Source: Ophiocordyceps camponoti-saundersi (nom. inval.)
Taxonomy: Eukaryota > Ascomycota > Sordariomycetes > Hypocreales > Ophiocordycipitaceae
Reading direction: 5' to 3'
Length of the DNA: 48,567 nt
Assembly (NCBI GenBank): GCA_003339415.1
Contig: PDHQ01000261.1
Span: 1 to 48,567 of the forward strand
The translations under genes were made by a program, and so were the position numbers. Of the stretch, positions 1 through 8,998 are shown piece after piece. The first letter of the stretch is position 1; the number at the start of each line of letters is the position of its first letter. Under the pieces are notes generated by a model. The model ran no database searches, was not told where the DNA came from, and saw only the letters and a program-made list of their open reading frames with translations.

Positions 1-712
1 CCTTCGTCTTCCCCTTGCCCCCCGCGGTGTATAAAAAAATGATCCCACCCCCCCCCCGCCCCCCCCCCTGCGACGGGGAGGCCCGGGTCCCCCCCCCCCC
101 CCCCCCCCCCCCCCCCGGAGCCGTGTTTCCGCTTCTTCGGGGCCCCTCCCCGCTCGCTTCCGGCATCTCCCACTTACTTGCCTTGTTTCTTTTCCCTCCT
201 CATCTTACTCTTACACGGGCAGGCTTTTCGAGGTGGGGGGCCGATCATCGTCGTATCGATGCCGACTATCGGCTTAGTGTCACCGTCTATCGCCTGTTCG
301 ATGGTTTTAGGACGAACTATCGGATTGCCTTGGTTGGTCATGTGGCCACCATCTCCCCCGCCTCCCTTCCCCTTTCCCCTCTCCTCTCCTTCGCCTAGGC
401 TTCTCCTCCTAGGCTCATCCTCCTAGGCTCGTCTTCCTAAGCTCATCTTCCCCTCGGTGACAAATCAATCATCATACAAATACATACACTACTCCTATTC
501 GTATCATCATAGATACTAGCTAGCTACCGCAGCTATGACGACTCATCATCGTCGTCGTTGTCGTCATCTTCGTCATCCTCTTCGTCATCCCCATCATTAT
601 CCTCCCTCATCGACCATCTGCCCACACGAATTTCCCTGCCTACCTACCATTTCCCCGCCCCTACTCCTCTAACCCTCCAGCTACCCTCTGCAGCCCATCA
701 CAACACTCACCC
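1..712. other. Gene-free C-rich stretch downstream of the ART-like block
   Basis: No supportable gene. It holds cytosine homopolymers at 48-57, 59-68 and 89-116 (28 C). A 14-bp tandem repeat built on CCTAGGC lies at about 394-448 in four copies. A trinucleotide-rich run of TCG/TCA units spans about 545-605. Open frames here encode only proline-, serine- or leucine-rich low-complexity peptides. Part of it is probably the 3' region of the minus-strand gene ending at 713. Confidence 0.6.
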
Positions 713-1519
713 TCACACCATCGCCACCCTCAGCATCTGTATCAGCCCCGTCCTACCCATCGCCGCAATCATCGCCTGCTCGAAGCCCAACACCTCAGCC
801 ACAACCACACCAGGCACCATCATCAAAGCCGCCGATCCCGTAAACAAGGCCAGCAACGCACCAAGCGAGCCCAGGAGTAAGTCCCCGATCTTCGCCAACA
901 CGCCCTCGTCGTGCCTCTCCGGCACCGACACTTGTTTACCGCCGCTCCTATCCGGCTCCAGAGGTCGCAACAGCGGAAAATCGCCACTCCAACCGACGGC
1001 CTTACCGTTCTCATTCATAAACGCCTTGACATCATCTAGAAGCATGCCCTCCAGATTCACGTATTTCCCGCAGGCCGTTCTGTTATCCAAGCCACCATCG
1101 TAGTCCGGGTTCGGCTCAAATAGCTTCGTCTTCTGCTTCGACACCGTCTCAAACAGCGCCTGGACCCGTTCTCGCGCCCTCTCGTCCTGTGCGCCGACGG
1201 TCTTGGGGGTTGTGTAGTTGCGAGGGATGAAGACCCAGCCAATCACTTGCTTCCAACGGATGCCTCCCACCACCGCGGGAACCGTCATGTTCACCACCAG
1301 TATGTTGGGCGTCGCCCTCACCAGGTAGACGACGCCGGCGAGACCCTGCGTCCCCTTGGCTGGGAAGGCTGCTGCCCGCCGCGCCGCCGCCCCGAATGTG
1401 TTATAGGCCGAAAAGGCCGGGCTCGTGCCGTAGGGGATGAATCCGTCCTGCTTCTTGGCCTCGGCCGGCCACAGATAGTCGGCGTGGAAAATGGCCCGTG
1501 TTGGCTGCGGCGTCACCAT
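713..1519 (-). CDS. Degenerate enterotoxin-A-like ADP-ribosyltransferase block (separate gene or last exon of the gene upstream)
   Basis: A 268-residue uninterrupted frame from an ATG at 1519. It keeps the family landmarks in order: an F-H-A-D-Y block at residues 11-15 followed by a GF-P-G turn, VRATPN near 67-72, a GGI-W-QVIGW stretch near 85-95, and a later N-P-x-Y-D block that matches the same region of the gene upstream. The arginine expected before A-D is a histidine, and no glutamate precedes GGI. A transferase active site is therefore not visible; I infer a pseudoenzyme or decaying copy. It has no signal peptide. A hydrophobic stretch (about residues 210-245) lies near the C terminus. 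Only 63 nt separate it from the upstream reading frame. GT-AG signals at about 1603 and 1553 could join the two in frame, so this may be the C-terminal part of one two-block protein. Confidence 0.6.
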   Translation of the reverse strand: MVTPQPTRAIFHADYLWPAEAKKQDGFIPYGTSPAFSAYNTFGAAARRAAAFPAKGTQGLAGVVYLVRATPNILVVNMTVPAVVGGIRWKQVIGWVFIPRNYTTPKTVGAQDERARERVQALFETVSKQKTKLFEPNPDYDGGLDNRTACGKYVNLEGMLLDDVKAFMNENGKAVGWSGDFPLLRPLEPDRSGGKQVSVPERHDEGVLAKIGDLLLGSLGALLALFTGSAALMMVPGVVVAEVLGFEQAMIAAMGRTGLIQMLRVAMV

Positions 1520-1582
1520 TTTGCGGATCCGCCTGCAATCCCTCCGGTTGCTCTCGACTGTCGGGGCTTTGTTTTGCGCATG

Positions 1583-2953
1583 TCAGTGTGAGAGCTTCCT
1601 TACAGGGCGAGGTGATGAGTAAACTGTACCATCTATGATATAGATATCATTGTCGCGACCACCTTTATCATCCGGATCTGCCAGCCGTTTCATCCGTTCC
1701 AGGAGCACGGCGCAATTGAGCCCTTCGAACTGGCGTTTTATCAAGCGCTGCACCTCGTCAAACGACAACCTGAACGCTCGCTTGGATTGCTTGTCTCGCC
1801 GCGACTTCTCTCTCAGCGATGCCACCAACAGGCAGCAGCTATTCCCACTCGGTTGTTCTACGTGAGAAGAACAAGTCATCAGCACATGGTTTCACCGACG
1901 TGACATCCTGTCAGACTGGGTTTCTGACCCTTGGCACTCTTCTTGTCCGTCCCGGCAGGCCTTAGCACCGCAGCGCAGCGACGTTGGTCCATGTTTCCGT
2001 CTGGAAGCAGCCCCCGCAGCATCTCGCGACCGTCGGGGAAGAAGTCGTTTAGCTGGGCGTCGGTCATGTTGATAAACTGCTGCAGCTCGTGCGACACTCG
2101 AGTACAGTCAGCCCTTCAACCTCTCCTGGGGCAGCGACTCGGTCTTCTTACCTTGGTCTTTGATGAACCGTCTGTTTTTCTTCTTGGTCACGTCGGACGG
2201 AGACTGCTCAGGAACCTGCTCGTCTGATTTGAATGACAAGGGAAAAGAACCGACGAGAACAGACGCCGTGTCCGCCACATAACGCTGTGCCGTATGGTAC
2301 AAAGGACGCCGCAAGAAGCCGCCCTGTTCGTCACCCACCTCGCCCAGTGACAGTGCCCGTGGAAAGTCCGTGCTGACCTTGTATGCGGGAGCATACGTCG
2401 GTCTCTCGTAGAGCCACCGATCGTAGCCTGGATTAAGCTTCCAGTCGCTCTCGTCAATGGGCCTGCTGGCGTTCGGATACTTGATGCGAGCGTATCTCTT
2501 GACTTGAGGCCAGGGGATGCCACCCAAGGCAAAGACCTCACCATCCGGGTAGGACTCTGGCCATTGGTCATCCAGAATGTTTGGCGTGGCCCGGATCTCG
2601 TACACCCATCTGCCATAGCTGGCGCTCGTCACCAGTCCCCGGCTGACCGATACATAGGCCGTTCGAAACGAGGATGTGGCGTCGTCGTCGCCATCCAATT
2701 CGCACCCGTTCGGACCAGCTCTATAATGATGATCGATAGAGAAGGCCTCCTCGTCAAGTTCCCAGTCCGCGCCTTGCGGTCTGAATCCGCCAGCTTGTTT
2801 GATGACATTGGGACCCCTGTAGTCTCGGCGGTAGACAAACTCTCCAACAGCATCAGAAGGAGCGGGTTGCTGACGGACGTGGACTGCTCCGCCGGCCCCT
2901 AGCCAGGAAAGCCACAAGGGCGCGGTTGAGAGGATGATCCCGAACCAGCCCAT
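1583..2953 (-). CDS. Secreted heat-labile enterotoxin A-chain-like ADP-ribosyltransferase
   Basis: Putative mono-ADP-ribosyltransferase that would transfer ADP-ribose from NAD+ to a host protein; the target cannot be read from sequence. The ATG at 2953 begins a hydrophobic signal peptide (about residues 1-23). The ART signatures follow in order: Y-R-R-D at 41-44 with the NAD-binding arginine, GGF-P-G, Y-V-S-V-S at about 100-104 in the S-T-S position, YEIRATPN near 118-125, and D-G-E-V before ALGGIPW, with the likely catalytic glutamate at residue 139. The second acidic position is Asp rather than Glu. Exon 1 runs 2953-2152. A clear 55-nt intron (2151-2097, GTAAGA donor, CTGAC branch) follows. 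A second, very short intron is inferred near 1896-1859. The end at 1583 holds only if no further intron leads into the degenerate block at 1519-713. Hypocrealean fungi often carry several members of this family. Confidence 0.8.
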
Positions 2954-2968
2954 CTGCCCGTCCAACAA

Positions 2969-3743
2969 CCAGACTGATCTGGTAAGTATCGCGTGGGCAG
3001 GCCGACATGAGACAGAGATTGCTCTTTAAATAACCCGATATACATAACCGGGACCTCGCCGGCGTTCAAGCCAAGAAAGCACGTGAAGCAGAAATTTTCT
3101 TCTTATGCGTCTTTCCGTATAATGTCTGGATAGGTAATATCAAGTGCATACCGATCGACTGTGACGATGGTGTCCGGATACGAGCTTGGCTCTAGCCATA
3201 AGGCATCACGGCCCAGGCGGTAGCTCCACTGCTTTGAAGAGACATTTTGATTTGATAGAATCTTGGGCAGAGTACGGGTGATTAGCAGCCCGTATATACA
3301 TAGTACGAGGTGGTTGCACTTATGAGACCCTCCCAGTACCAAGTTCTCGTGGGAGTCCATAGAATAAGCACTCGGTATTCGTATACCACAACGACAACGA
3401 TGATCTCGTGAGATTGCAGATGCAGCGGATGAGTGTCTATCTCTTAGATCAACACTTGCGTCGGCTCGGTAAGCCAGTCAGGTCGAAAGAACCTCTTGTT
3501 CTCGCGGCTGGTTTTGATGTCGATGAAAAGAGCTTCGATAGGGGTTTTAAGGAGCCCTGCCTCCTGAGTCCTACCTAGGTACCCATTGATCTTGTTCGCA
3601 TAGCCGCAACCGAGACAACCTACCTACCGAGGTAGGTAGTTGACGTCGTTCGAGACAACTTAGTTTACGTCGATATCCTTTCTCTCGGCCGAGATAAACG
3701 GTGGTTCGGCCGGCTTACGTAAACTCGGATTTTCCATCGATGC
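2969..3743. other. Intergenic region between the ART gene and IBA57
   Basis: Divergent upstream DNA of the ART gene (minus) and IBA57 (plus). Two palindromic CCTACCTAGGTA-type elements occur at about 3571-3583 and 3618-3641. An 85-codon minus-strand frame (3360-3103) contains a hydrophobic run and a C-terminal stretch rich in Tyr, Asp and Ile. It resembles no family I know and has no supporting splice or start context, so it is noted here rather than called as a gene. Confidence 0.4.
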
Positions 3744-3794
3744 TTGAAACCCGTCGCGACACTCCCCCTTTTGAAACACCAGCCAGCCTCCGCC

Positions 3795-4871
3795 ATGCAC
3801 CGCCGGACCTTTGCTCTCGTCCGAACCGCTGGTCGACGGGCGCAGTCAAGCTTGGCCACGGAGCCGGGACGGGCCGGGGTCGCCGCTCTACCGTCGCGCC
3901 GGCTGCTGCGGATGGAGGGACCGGACGCCGCCAAGTTCCTGCAAGGTCTGATTACGGCCAACGTCTACGACGTCGACGGCCAGCCGCGGCGCGACGCCTT
4001 CTATACCGGCTTCCTTAATGCCACTGGTCGAGTGCTGTACGATGCCTTCGTTTACCCGACGGCCTCGGGCGCCGGTGGATATCTAGTCGAGGCCGATGCT
4101 GCCCACGTAGCCGATTTGACCCGCTACGTACGGCGCTACAAGCTTAGGGCTCGCGTCGACGTGAAGGACTTGGCGCCCAACGAGGCGTCGGTGTGGCACG
4201 CCTGGGATGACGACGGAGACGCAGCAGCGAAAGTCGCCCATGACTCTAGATGCCTCGTTCTTCGCGATCCGCGTGCGCCCGGCCTCGGCTGTCGCATCAT
4301 CCAGACGGGCGACGAGGCGCCCATCGTTCTGGACCTCGAGCCCCACCACGAGGAGGCTTACACGCTGCGACGCATCCTGGCCGGTGTGCCTGAGGGTCAG
4401 GACGAGCTGGTGTCCGGTCAGGCGTTACCGCTGGAGAGCAACATGGACGTCATGAATGGCATCGACTTTCGCAAGGGCTGCTATGTCGGTCAAGAGCTCA
4501 CTATCCGTACGCGACACCGGGGCGTCGTCCGCAAGCGCATCCTTCCGTGCGTCGTGTACGACGGCGCCGAGCCGACCAAACTCGTCTACGAGTCGGGCCA
4601 GGCGTCGCTTGTGCCGCGTGACACGAGCATCGGCCGCTTCGGCAAAAAGGGCCGCAGTGCCGGCAAGTGGCTCCGTGGTGTTGGCAACATCGGCCTGGGC
4701 CTTTGCCGACTGGAGATCATGACGGACTTGATGCTGCCGGGCGAGCAGGCGGCCGCCGCGTACCGGCCGGGAGACGAGTTCGTCGTTGAATGGGACGACG
4801 GCCGGAGCGCCAAGGTCAAGGCCTTTGTGCCGGACTGGCTGCGGCGCGCGCTGGACGAGTCACGACGCTGA
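3795..4871 (+). CDS. IBA57: Mitochondrial iron-sulfur cluster assembly factor Iba57 (CAF17 family)
   Basis: Folate-binding T-protein-related protein that acts with Isa1/Isa2 in the mitochondrial matrix to mature [4Fe-4S] proteins such as aconitase and lipoyl synthase (family knowledge). I choose the ATG at 3795 (context CGCCATGC), giving 358 residues. It starts with an Arg/Ser-rich, acid-poor presequence typical of mitochondrial import; an in-frame ATG at 3744 lacks this advantage. Seen: a GPDAAKFLQGL segment near residues 42-52 that opens the GcvT-like fold, and the family signature KGCYVGQE at about 227-234 followed by T-R-x-R-H-R-G-V-V-R-K-R. Single exon. GC-rich third positions match neighbouring housekeeping genes. 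Confidence 0.93.
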   Translation: MHRRTFALVRTAGRRAQSSLATEPGRAGVAALPSRRLLRMEGPDAAKFLQGLITANVYDVDGQPRRDAFYTGFLNATGRVLYDAFVYPTASGAGGYLVEADAAHVADLTRYVRRYKLRARVDVKDLAPNEASVWHAWDDDGDAAAKVAHDSRCLVLRDPRAPGLGCRIIQTGDEAPIVLDLEPHHEEAYTLRRILAGVPEGQDELVSGQALPLESNMDVMNGIDFRKGCYVGQELTIRTRHRGVVRKRILPCVVYDGAEPTKLVYESGQASLVPRDTSIGRFGKKGRSAGKWLRGVGNIGLGLCRLEIMTDLMLPGEQAAAAYRPGDEFVVEWDDGRSAKVKAFVPDWLRRALDESRR

Positions 4872-5806
4872 TGTGACTCGACGCCTCACGGTCGCTGGGC
4901 GCGACAGGCAACGGCAAATGCCGCGTCCCTCAAGGCACATGCTGTCCTTCTGTTGGTACGGCGACACACCTTGTAGTCAAGTCATGACTCTTCCCAATTC
5001 GCTGAAGGTGGCTGCGCCTCGCCCTCACAGGCCGCGGGACAGGGAGGCGCAGGCGAACATGGCGTGTAAGCCGTGAGAGGGTATCGTCATCTGCTGCCTT
5101 GCTTTCTGCTATCTTGTTGAAGAAAGACCAGTCGATACTTCCCTTTCGTGCGCCCGACCAACCTAGAGGGAGACGTCAGAAGCGACAAATCGTCATCAAC
5201 ACAAGGAAAGGGGGGGAAGGATATCTGACCGCCAATCCAGGCGTGGAATCTCAAGCGATAAGATAGAAAAGGTACCAGCGATTGCGATGGCAAAGAAACA
5301 GTCTGTAATGTAATAATTCCCCTCAATAGCTGCATGTTTATTTGCTGGTGTTGAGCTTCAGGATGCTATGAGAGAAGATCTCGTCGGCTTAGTGAAGTCA
5401 GATGAGTGCGTCTGTAGGCACCCAATGTCGGTAGTCCAGGTCACGTGTCGACCTCCCTTATCGTTATCAGGTCAACGGATAGGGAACTCCCTCCACCAGC
5501 TTTCGCCGAGCATCAACTTTGCGACTCGCACACATCGCAGCCGAGAAGCAGTCGAGCCTTGTCCCTACGAGTAATCAGAGTTCCTTTAATGGCATGAGAA
5601 GACTTCAACTCTTCTTACAAGCCCGCAGGTCTTGATTCACTCGGGTAAACTTTGTAAATCTATCGGCGTCTGCGCTTTTCGAGTTCAACCGCGGCGCTTC
5701 CTACCTAGCCTTCCGACGACGTGGAAATTCCCGTCCTCTTGCCCCCCTTTTCTTCTCATTGAAGACTTATCTTTCGCTTTGCTTTGCGACACAAAACACC
5801 GCAAGC
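4872..5806. other. Intergenic region, IBA57 to J-protein gene
   Basis: About 930 bp with no credible coding sequence; short frames on both strands lack start context and family resemblance. The last 250 bp before 5807 are pyrimidine-rich, as expected for the leader of the plus-strand J-protein gene. Confidence 0.5.
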
Positions 5807-6637
5807 ATGAGCGGCGACGACAGCAACAGCAACAAGGCCGACCTATTGCGCTTAGCCAGCGAATACGCCGATCAAGAAATCGATCTCTACGACCTCTTAG
5901 GCGTTGACGCCCTAACAGTCAAGCAAGAGATTCACCGCGCGTGGCGTAAGCGATCGCTCAAATACCATCCGGACCAGGCGCGCGACCAGTTCGACCCGGC
6001 GAAATGGGAGCTTTTCGAGAAGGCGCGCGACGTGCTTTGCGACGATGCCGCGCGCGCGGCCTACGACCAGGCGAGCAAGGCGAGACTACTCAGGCGTAAG
6101 GAAAGAGAGGCGATGGACCAGGAGAGGAAACGCTTTGTTGTCGACCTCGAGGCTCGCGAGATGGCCGCCAAGTTGCAACAGCGTAACAAGGAGCAGCTTA
6201 GACGGGAGGCCGTGCAGCAAGAGAGGGATCGTCTGGCCAAGGCTGAAAGAGACCGCCTGGAGGAACAAAGGCGCCGGGCAGAGGCCGCGGAGGAAGCTGA
6301 AGATTTGGCCGAGGCGAAGCGTCGGATCCGGGAAAAGAAGGAAGAAAAGGCCCGCAGAAAGCAGGCCAAGGATGCCATCAGACCATCATTATTCGCGGCG
6401 GGGAAAAAGTCGTCCGGTCCCGTCAACGGCGCCGTCGACGTTCCGGGCGACTACGACGCCGGCAAGTGCTACTGGGAACTGGTCTGCGATAAGCTAAGAG
6501 CCGCGCAGGCGGTGCGCGACCTCAAGGGGAGAGGAGCAACTGATACGGAGATATCGGAGGCTGAGAGGACGCTATTGGAGGTGCGGACGAGGATTTACGA
6601 GGCCGAAGTCAAGTATCAGCAAGAATCAGTGGCCTAG
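5807..6637 (+). CDS. J-domain protein, Cwf23/DNAJC17-like splicing factor
   Basis: Predicted Hsp70 co-chaperone of 276 residues. The J domain lies at the N terminus (about residues 26-90), with the start D-L-Y-D-L-L-G-V and an intact HPD tripeptide at 54-56. It is followed by a long highly charged helix rich in Arg, Glu, Lys and Ala (about 90-190) that should form a coiled coil. A conserved-looking C-terminal helical segment begins near DAGKCYWELVCDKL. N-terminal J domain plus charged helix is the layout of DNAJC17/Cwf23, which associates with the spliceosome. I do not see the RNA-recognition motif carried by animal DNAJC17, so the assignment is by architecture. The ATG at 5807 (GCAAGCATGAGC) is preferred over an in-frame upstream ATG at 5759. 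Its stop lies only 15 bp from the stop of the convergent amidohydrolase gene. Confidence 0.8.
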   Translation: MSGDDSNSNKADLLRLASEYADQEIDLYDLLGVDALTVKQEIHRAWRKRSLKYHPDQARDQFDPAKWELFEKARDVLCDDAARAAYDQASKARLLRRKEREAMDQERKRFVVDLEAREMAAKLQQRNKEQLRREAVQQERDRLAKAERDRLEEQRRRAEAAEEAEDLAEAKRRIREKKEEKARRKQAKDAIRPSLFAAGKKSSGPVNGAVDVPGDYDAGKCYWELVCDKLRAAQAVRDLKGRGATDTEISEAERTLLEVRTRIYEAEVKYQQESVA

Positions 6638-6652
6638 GGATTTAAAAGCATT

Positions 6653-7813
6653 CTACGACGTTTCCTGCAGCAGCCTGAGAATTCTCACGGCATTCTCGCC
6701 CATGATGGCATTGGCTTCGGCCGTCCCTTCTCCGACTGCTTTGACAATGGCGTCAGCGTTAAGCCTGACGCTTTCCCACTCGTCCTCTTTTGCCGTCGTT
6801 GTTGTTGTTGTTGTTGTCAGGGGCGGGAAAAAGGGGTGGTCAGTGCCGAAAAGGAGCCTGTCGCTTCCACTGGCGTCGACGGCTGCCTTGAGACCGACAT
6901 GGGAGTAGATGACGGCATCGAGGTAAATTTGCTCCTTGAGGACTTCCCAAATGGAACGGCGGCCTTGGCGCTCGTGTGCGAGTTTCCCGTCATGCGTGAT
7001 ACAGCTCTCGATTCTGCCGGCAAGGAAGGGGAGGGTGCCTCCGCTGTGAGCGAGAATCATGCGCAGATCAGGCACATGGTCGAAGACGCGGGCGAGGTAC
7101 ATTCGTGTTATGGCAATGGTGGTCTCCATGGGGAATCCCAGGGCCAGGGGTAGTACATGGCCATACTCGGCAACACGTGGTCCCCAGATATCGACGTTGT
7201 TGGGGAGACCGGAATGCGGGTGCAAGAAGATGACAAGACGAGCTTCGGCAAGCCATCGGAAGACGGGAAGCAAGTCCGGGTCATCCAGTCCCCTTCCAAT
7301 ACCAAGGGTGCCCATGATGACGCCGCGACAGGAGGCAAGGCCAGCGAGATGGGCGATGGAGGCGCGCACATCGTCAAGGGGGGCGGTCAAGGGAAGAACG
7401 CCAAAGAAGTAAAGACGGTCAGGATAAAGGCGGCACATACGGGAGAAGTCGTCGTTTACGGCGCGGGCTACATCCGGGGACTGACGGGCGTCGAGGAAGT
7501 CAAGCCAGGGATTGGCTAGAGATAGGACGGAGATTTGAATCTGGTGCTTGTCCATGAAGAGCAGCTTTTCGTCAATGGACGTGTAGTCGGTTGTTAGTGG
7601 GCGGCCGGGGAGGGCGTGATCGACGGAGGCGGTGGCTTGGTCCTCTTCGGCGGGGAGGAGGAGGATGCGGGCGTCGCGGACCATGGGGATTGTGGTACGG
7701 GCGCGGAGGAGGTCGATGTAGGCGGGGGGGTATAGGTGGGAGTGGATGTCGACGGTGGTGGTGGTGGTGGTGGTGGTCGTCGCCGTCGTCATTTTGGTAT
7801 CGGTAGCCGCCAT
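6653..7813 (-). CDS. Amidohydrolase-2 / ACMSD-type metal-dependent decarboxylase
   Basis: Cytosolic enzyme of 386 residues in the aminocarboxymuconate-semialdehyde decarboxylase (ACMSD) and aromatic-acid decarboxylase family, which removes CO2 non-oxidatively from aromatic or muconate substrates. Metal-site motifs are all present: D-I-H-S-H (His24, His26), HPH at 198-200, HSGG at 256-259 and GTDHP with Asp325. Single exon. Two threonine homopolymers, at residues 9-20 and about 333-340, are encoded by ACN repeats and look like slippage insertions; neither removes a catalytic residue. Relatives in fungi include 6-methylsalicylate and 2,3-dihydroxybenzoate decarboxylases, so the substrate cannot be fixed. 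It diverges from the 2-oxoglutarate oxygenase gene at 8999 across a 1.2-kb spacer, which would allow joint control. Confidence 0.88.
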   Translation of the reverse strand: MAATDTKMTTATTTTTTTTTVDIHSHLYPPAYIDLLRARTTIPMVRDARILLLPAEEDQATASVDHALPGRPLTTDYTSIDEKLLFMDKHQIQISVLSLANPWLDFLDARQSPDVARAVNDDFSRMCRLYPDRLYFFGVLPLTAPLDDVRASIAHLAGLASCRGVIMGTLGIGRGLDDPDLLPVFRWLAEARLVIFLHPHSGLPNNVDIWGPRVAEYGHVLPLALGFPMETTIAITRMYLARVFDHVPDLRMILAHSGGTLPFLAGRIESCITHDGKLAHERQGRRSIWEVLKEQIYLDAVIYSHVGLKAAVDASGSDRLLFGTDHPFFPPLTTTTTTTTAKEDEWESVRLNADAIVKAVGEGTAEANAIMGENAVRILRLLQETS

Positions 7814-8401
7814 GATTCTTCTTGCTTGCTTCTTTGTCCTTGAGTGGAGGAAGAAGGTGAGGGGAGGAGGAGCGGGACGAGGAGCGGGACGAGGAGCGGA
7901 ACGAGGAGGAGGAGGAGGAGACTACCTAGTATGTAGGCTCTTGGCGATGACCCGATAAGATGGAGGAGGGCGGGGAACAGCGTAGGGGAAGCCTAACGAC
8001 TTACATAGGTTGTAGTATGTACGTGCGTGCAACCTCAAATGGTAGTACAATGTGCCGTATAATGTCTGTATGCAGCATGTGTGTACGACTTTGTGCTACT
8101 ACTAAGAATGCCCGACCTCATGGAGGTATCATCTGTGTTGTGCGGGATGAATATGCTGTGCCATCGTATCGAACATACATACATACCTATGCACTTGCTA
8201 TCGCGCGAATATATGTACATACGTATGCATACGTGTATTCCCACAGACAGATTCATGCACCCACAGACACGAGAGTGCGTTTCTTATCTCTTGTGTCCGT
8301 GAAGGGTGGAACTTGACGATGAGCGCTGCTGTCGTCATTATGCGGCTGGCTGGTGGCGATGCCGAGGTTGTATTGTGTGTCTGGTCTGGCCAGGTGTAGA
8401 C

Positions 8402-8492
<91 letters not shown>

Positions 8493-8998
8493 TGAGAGGG
8501 GGGGGGGAAAGGGGGGGAAGGAAGGAAGCGGGAGGAAGCGCCTGCTCCTTTAGTGTTTTTAAAACCTTGGTGCCTACCTACCTAACGGCTAACGCCCTTT
8601 CCACTCGTATCTCCTCTCTCTCTCGCTCTCTTCTCTCTCTCTTCTCTCTCTCTTCTCTCTCATCATCCATCACATATCATCTGTATCATCTCCTTGTCTC
8701 TCTCTCTCCCTCTCTCTCCCTCTCTCTCTCTCTCTCTCCCTCTATCTCCCTCTCTCTCTTATATACCTAGGTAGGTAGGTACCTACCGATATATCATCAT
8801 CTCCATCTCCATCTCCATCTCTGCATAGTACCTACCTACCTACCTATATATATCTATATATATACATACACCTCTCCCCTCATCTCTCTCTACAATCTCC
8901 ATCTCCATCTCTCTCATCCTTTCTCTCTCACCTCTCCTCCGTTACAGACCTTGTCTGCTTACCCGCCTCCTTACTCACACGCACAAGTATATACACAC
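7814..8998. promoter_or_regulatory. Divergent spacer between amidohydrolase and 2OG-oxygenase genes
   Basis: About 1.2 kb between two divergently transcribed enzyme genes, so it should carry both promoters. Next to the amidohydrolase start lies a purine-rich GAGCGGGAC-type repeat (about 7864-7920). Beyond it are a compound (GA)n(TG)n microsatellite at 8408-8490, a long CT-rich tract at about 8612-8760 and ACCTACCTAGGTAGG-type elements at 8764-8787 and 8829-8847. The CT tract and motif cluster probably belong to the core promoter and leader of the oxygenase gene. No coding sequence seen. Confidence 0.5.
8408..8490. repeat. Compound dinucleotide microsatellite (GA)n(TG)n
   Basis: An uninterrupted GA/AG run from about 8408 to 8454 switches directly into a TG run to about 8490. 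Such compound repeats change length readily. This one lies in the shared upstream region of two divergent enzyme genes. Confidence 0.95.

Noticed and set aside
15..426. Open frames of 80-130 codons over the poly-C leader
   Set aside because: Products are proline-, glycine- or leucine-rich low complexity created by homopolymers.
3103..3360. 85-codon minus-strand frame between the ART gene and IBA57
   Set aside because: No family resemblance, no signal peptide cleavage pattern and no splice partners; kept only as a note in the intergenic entry.
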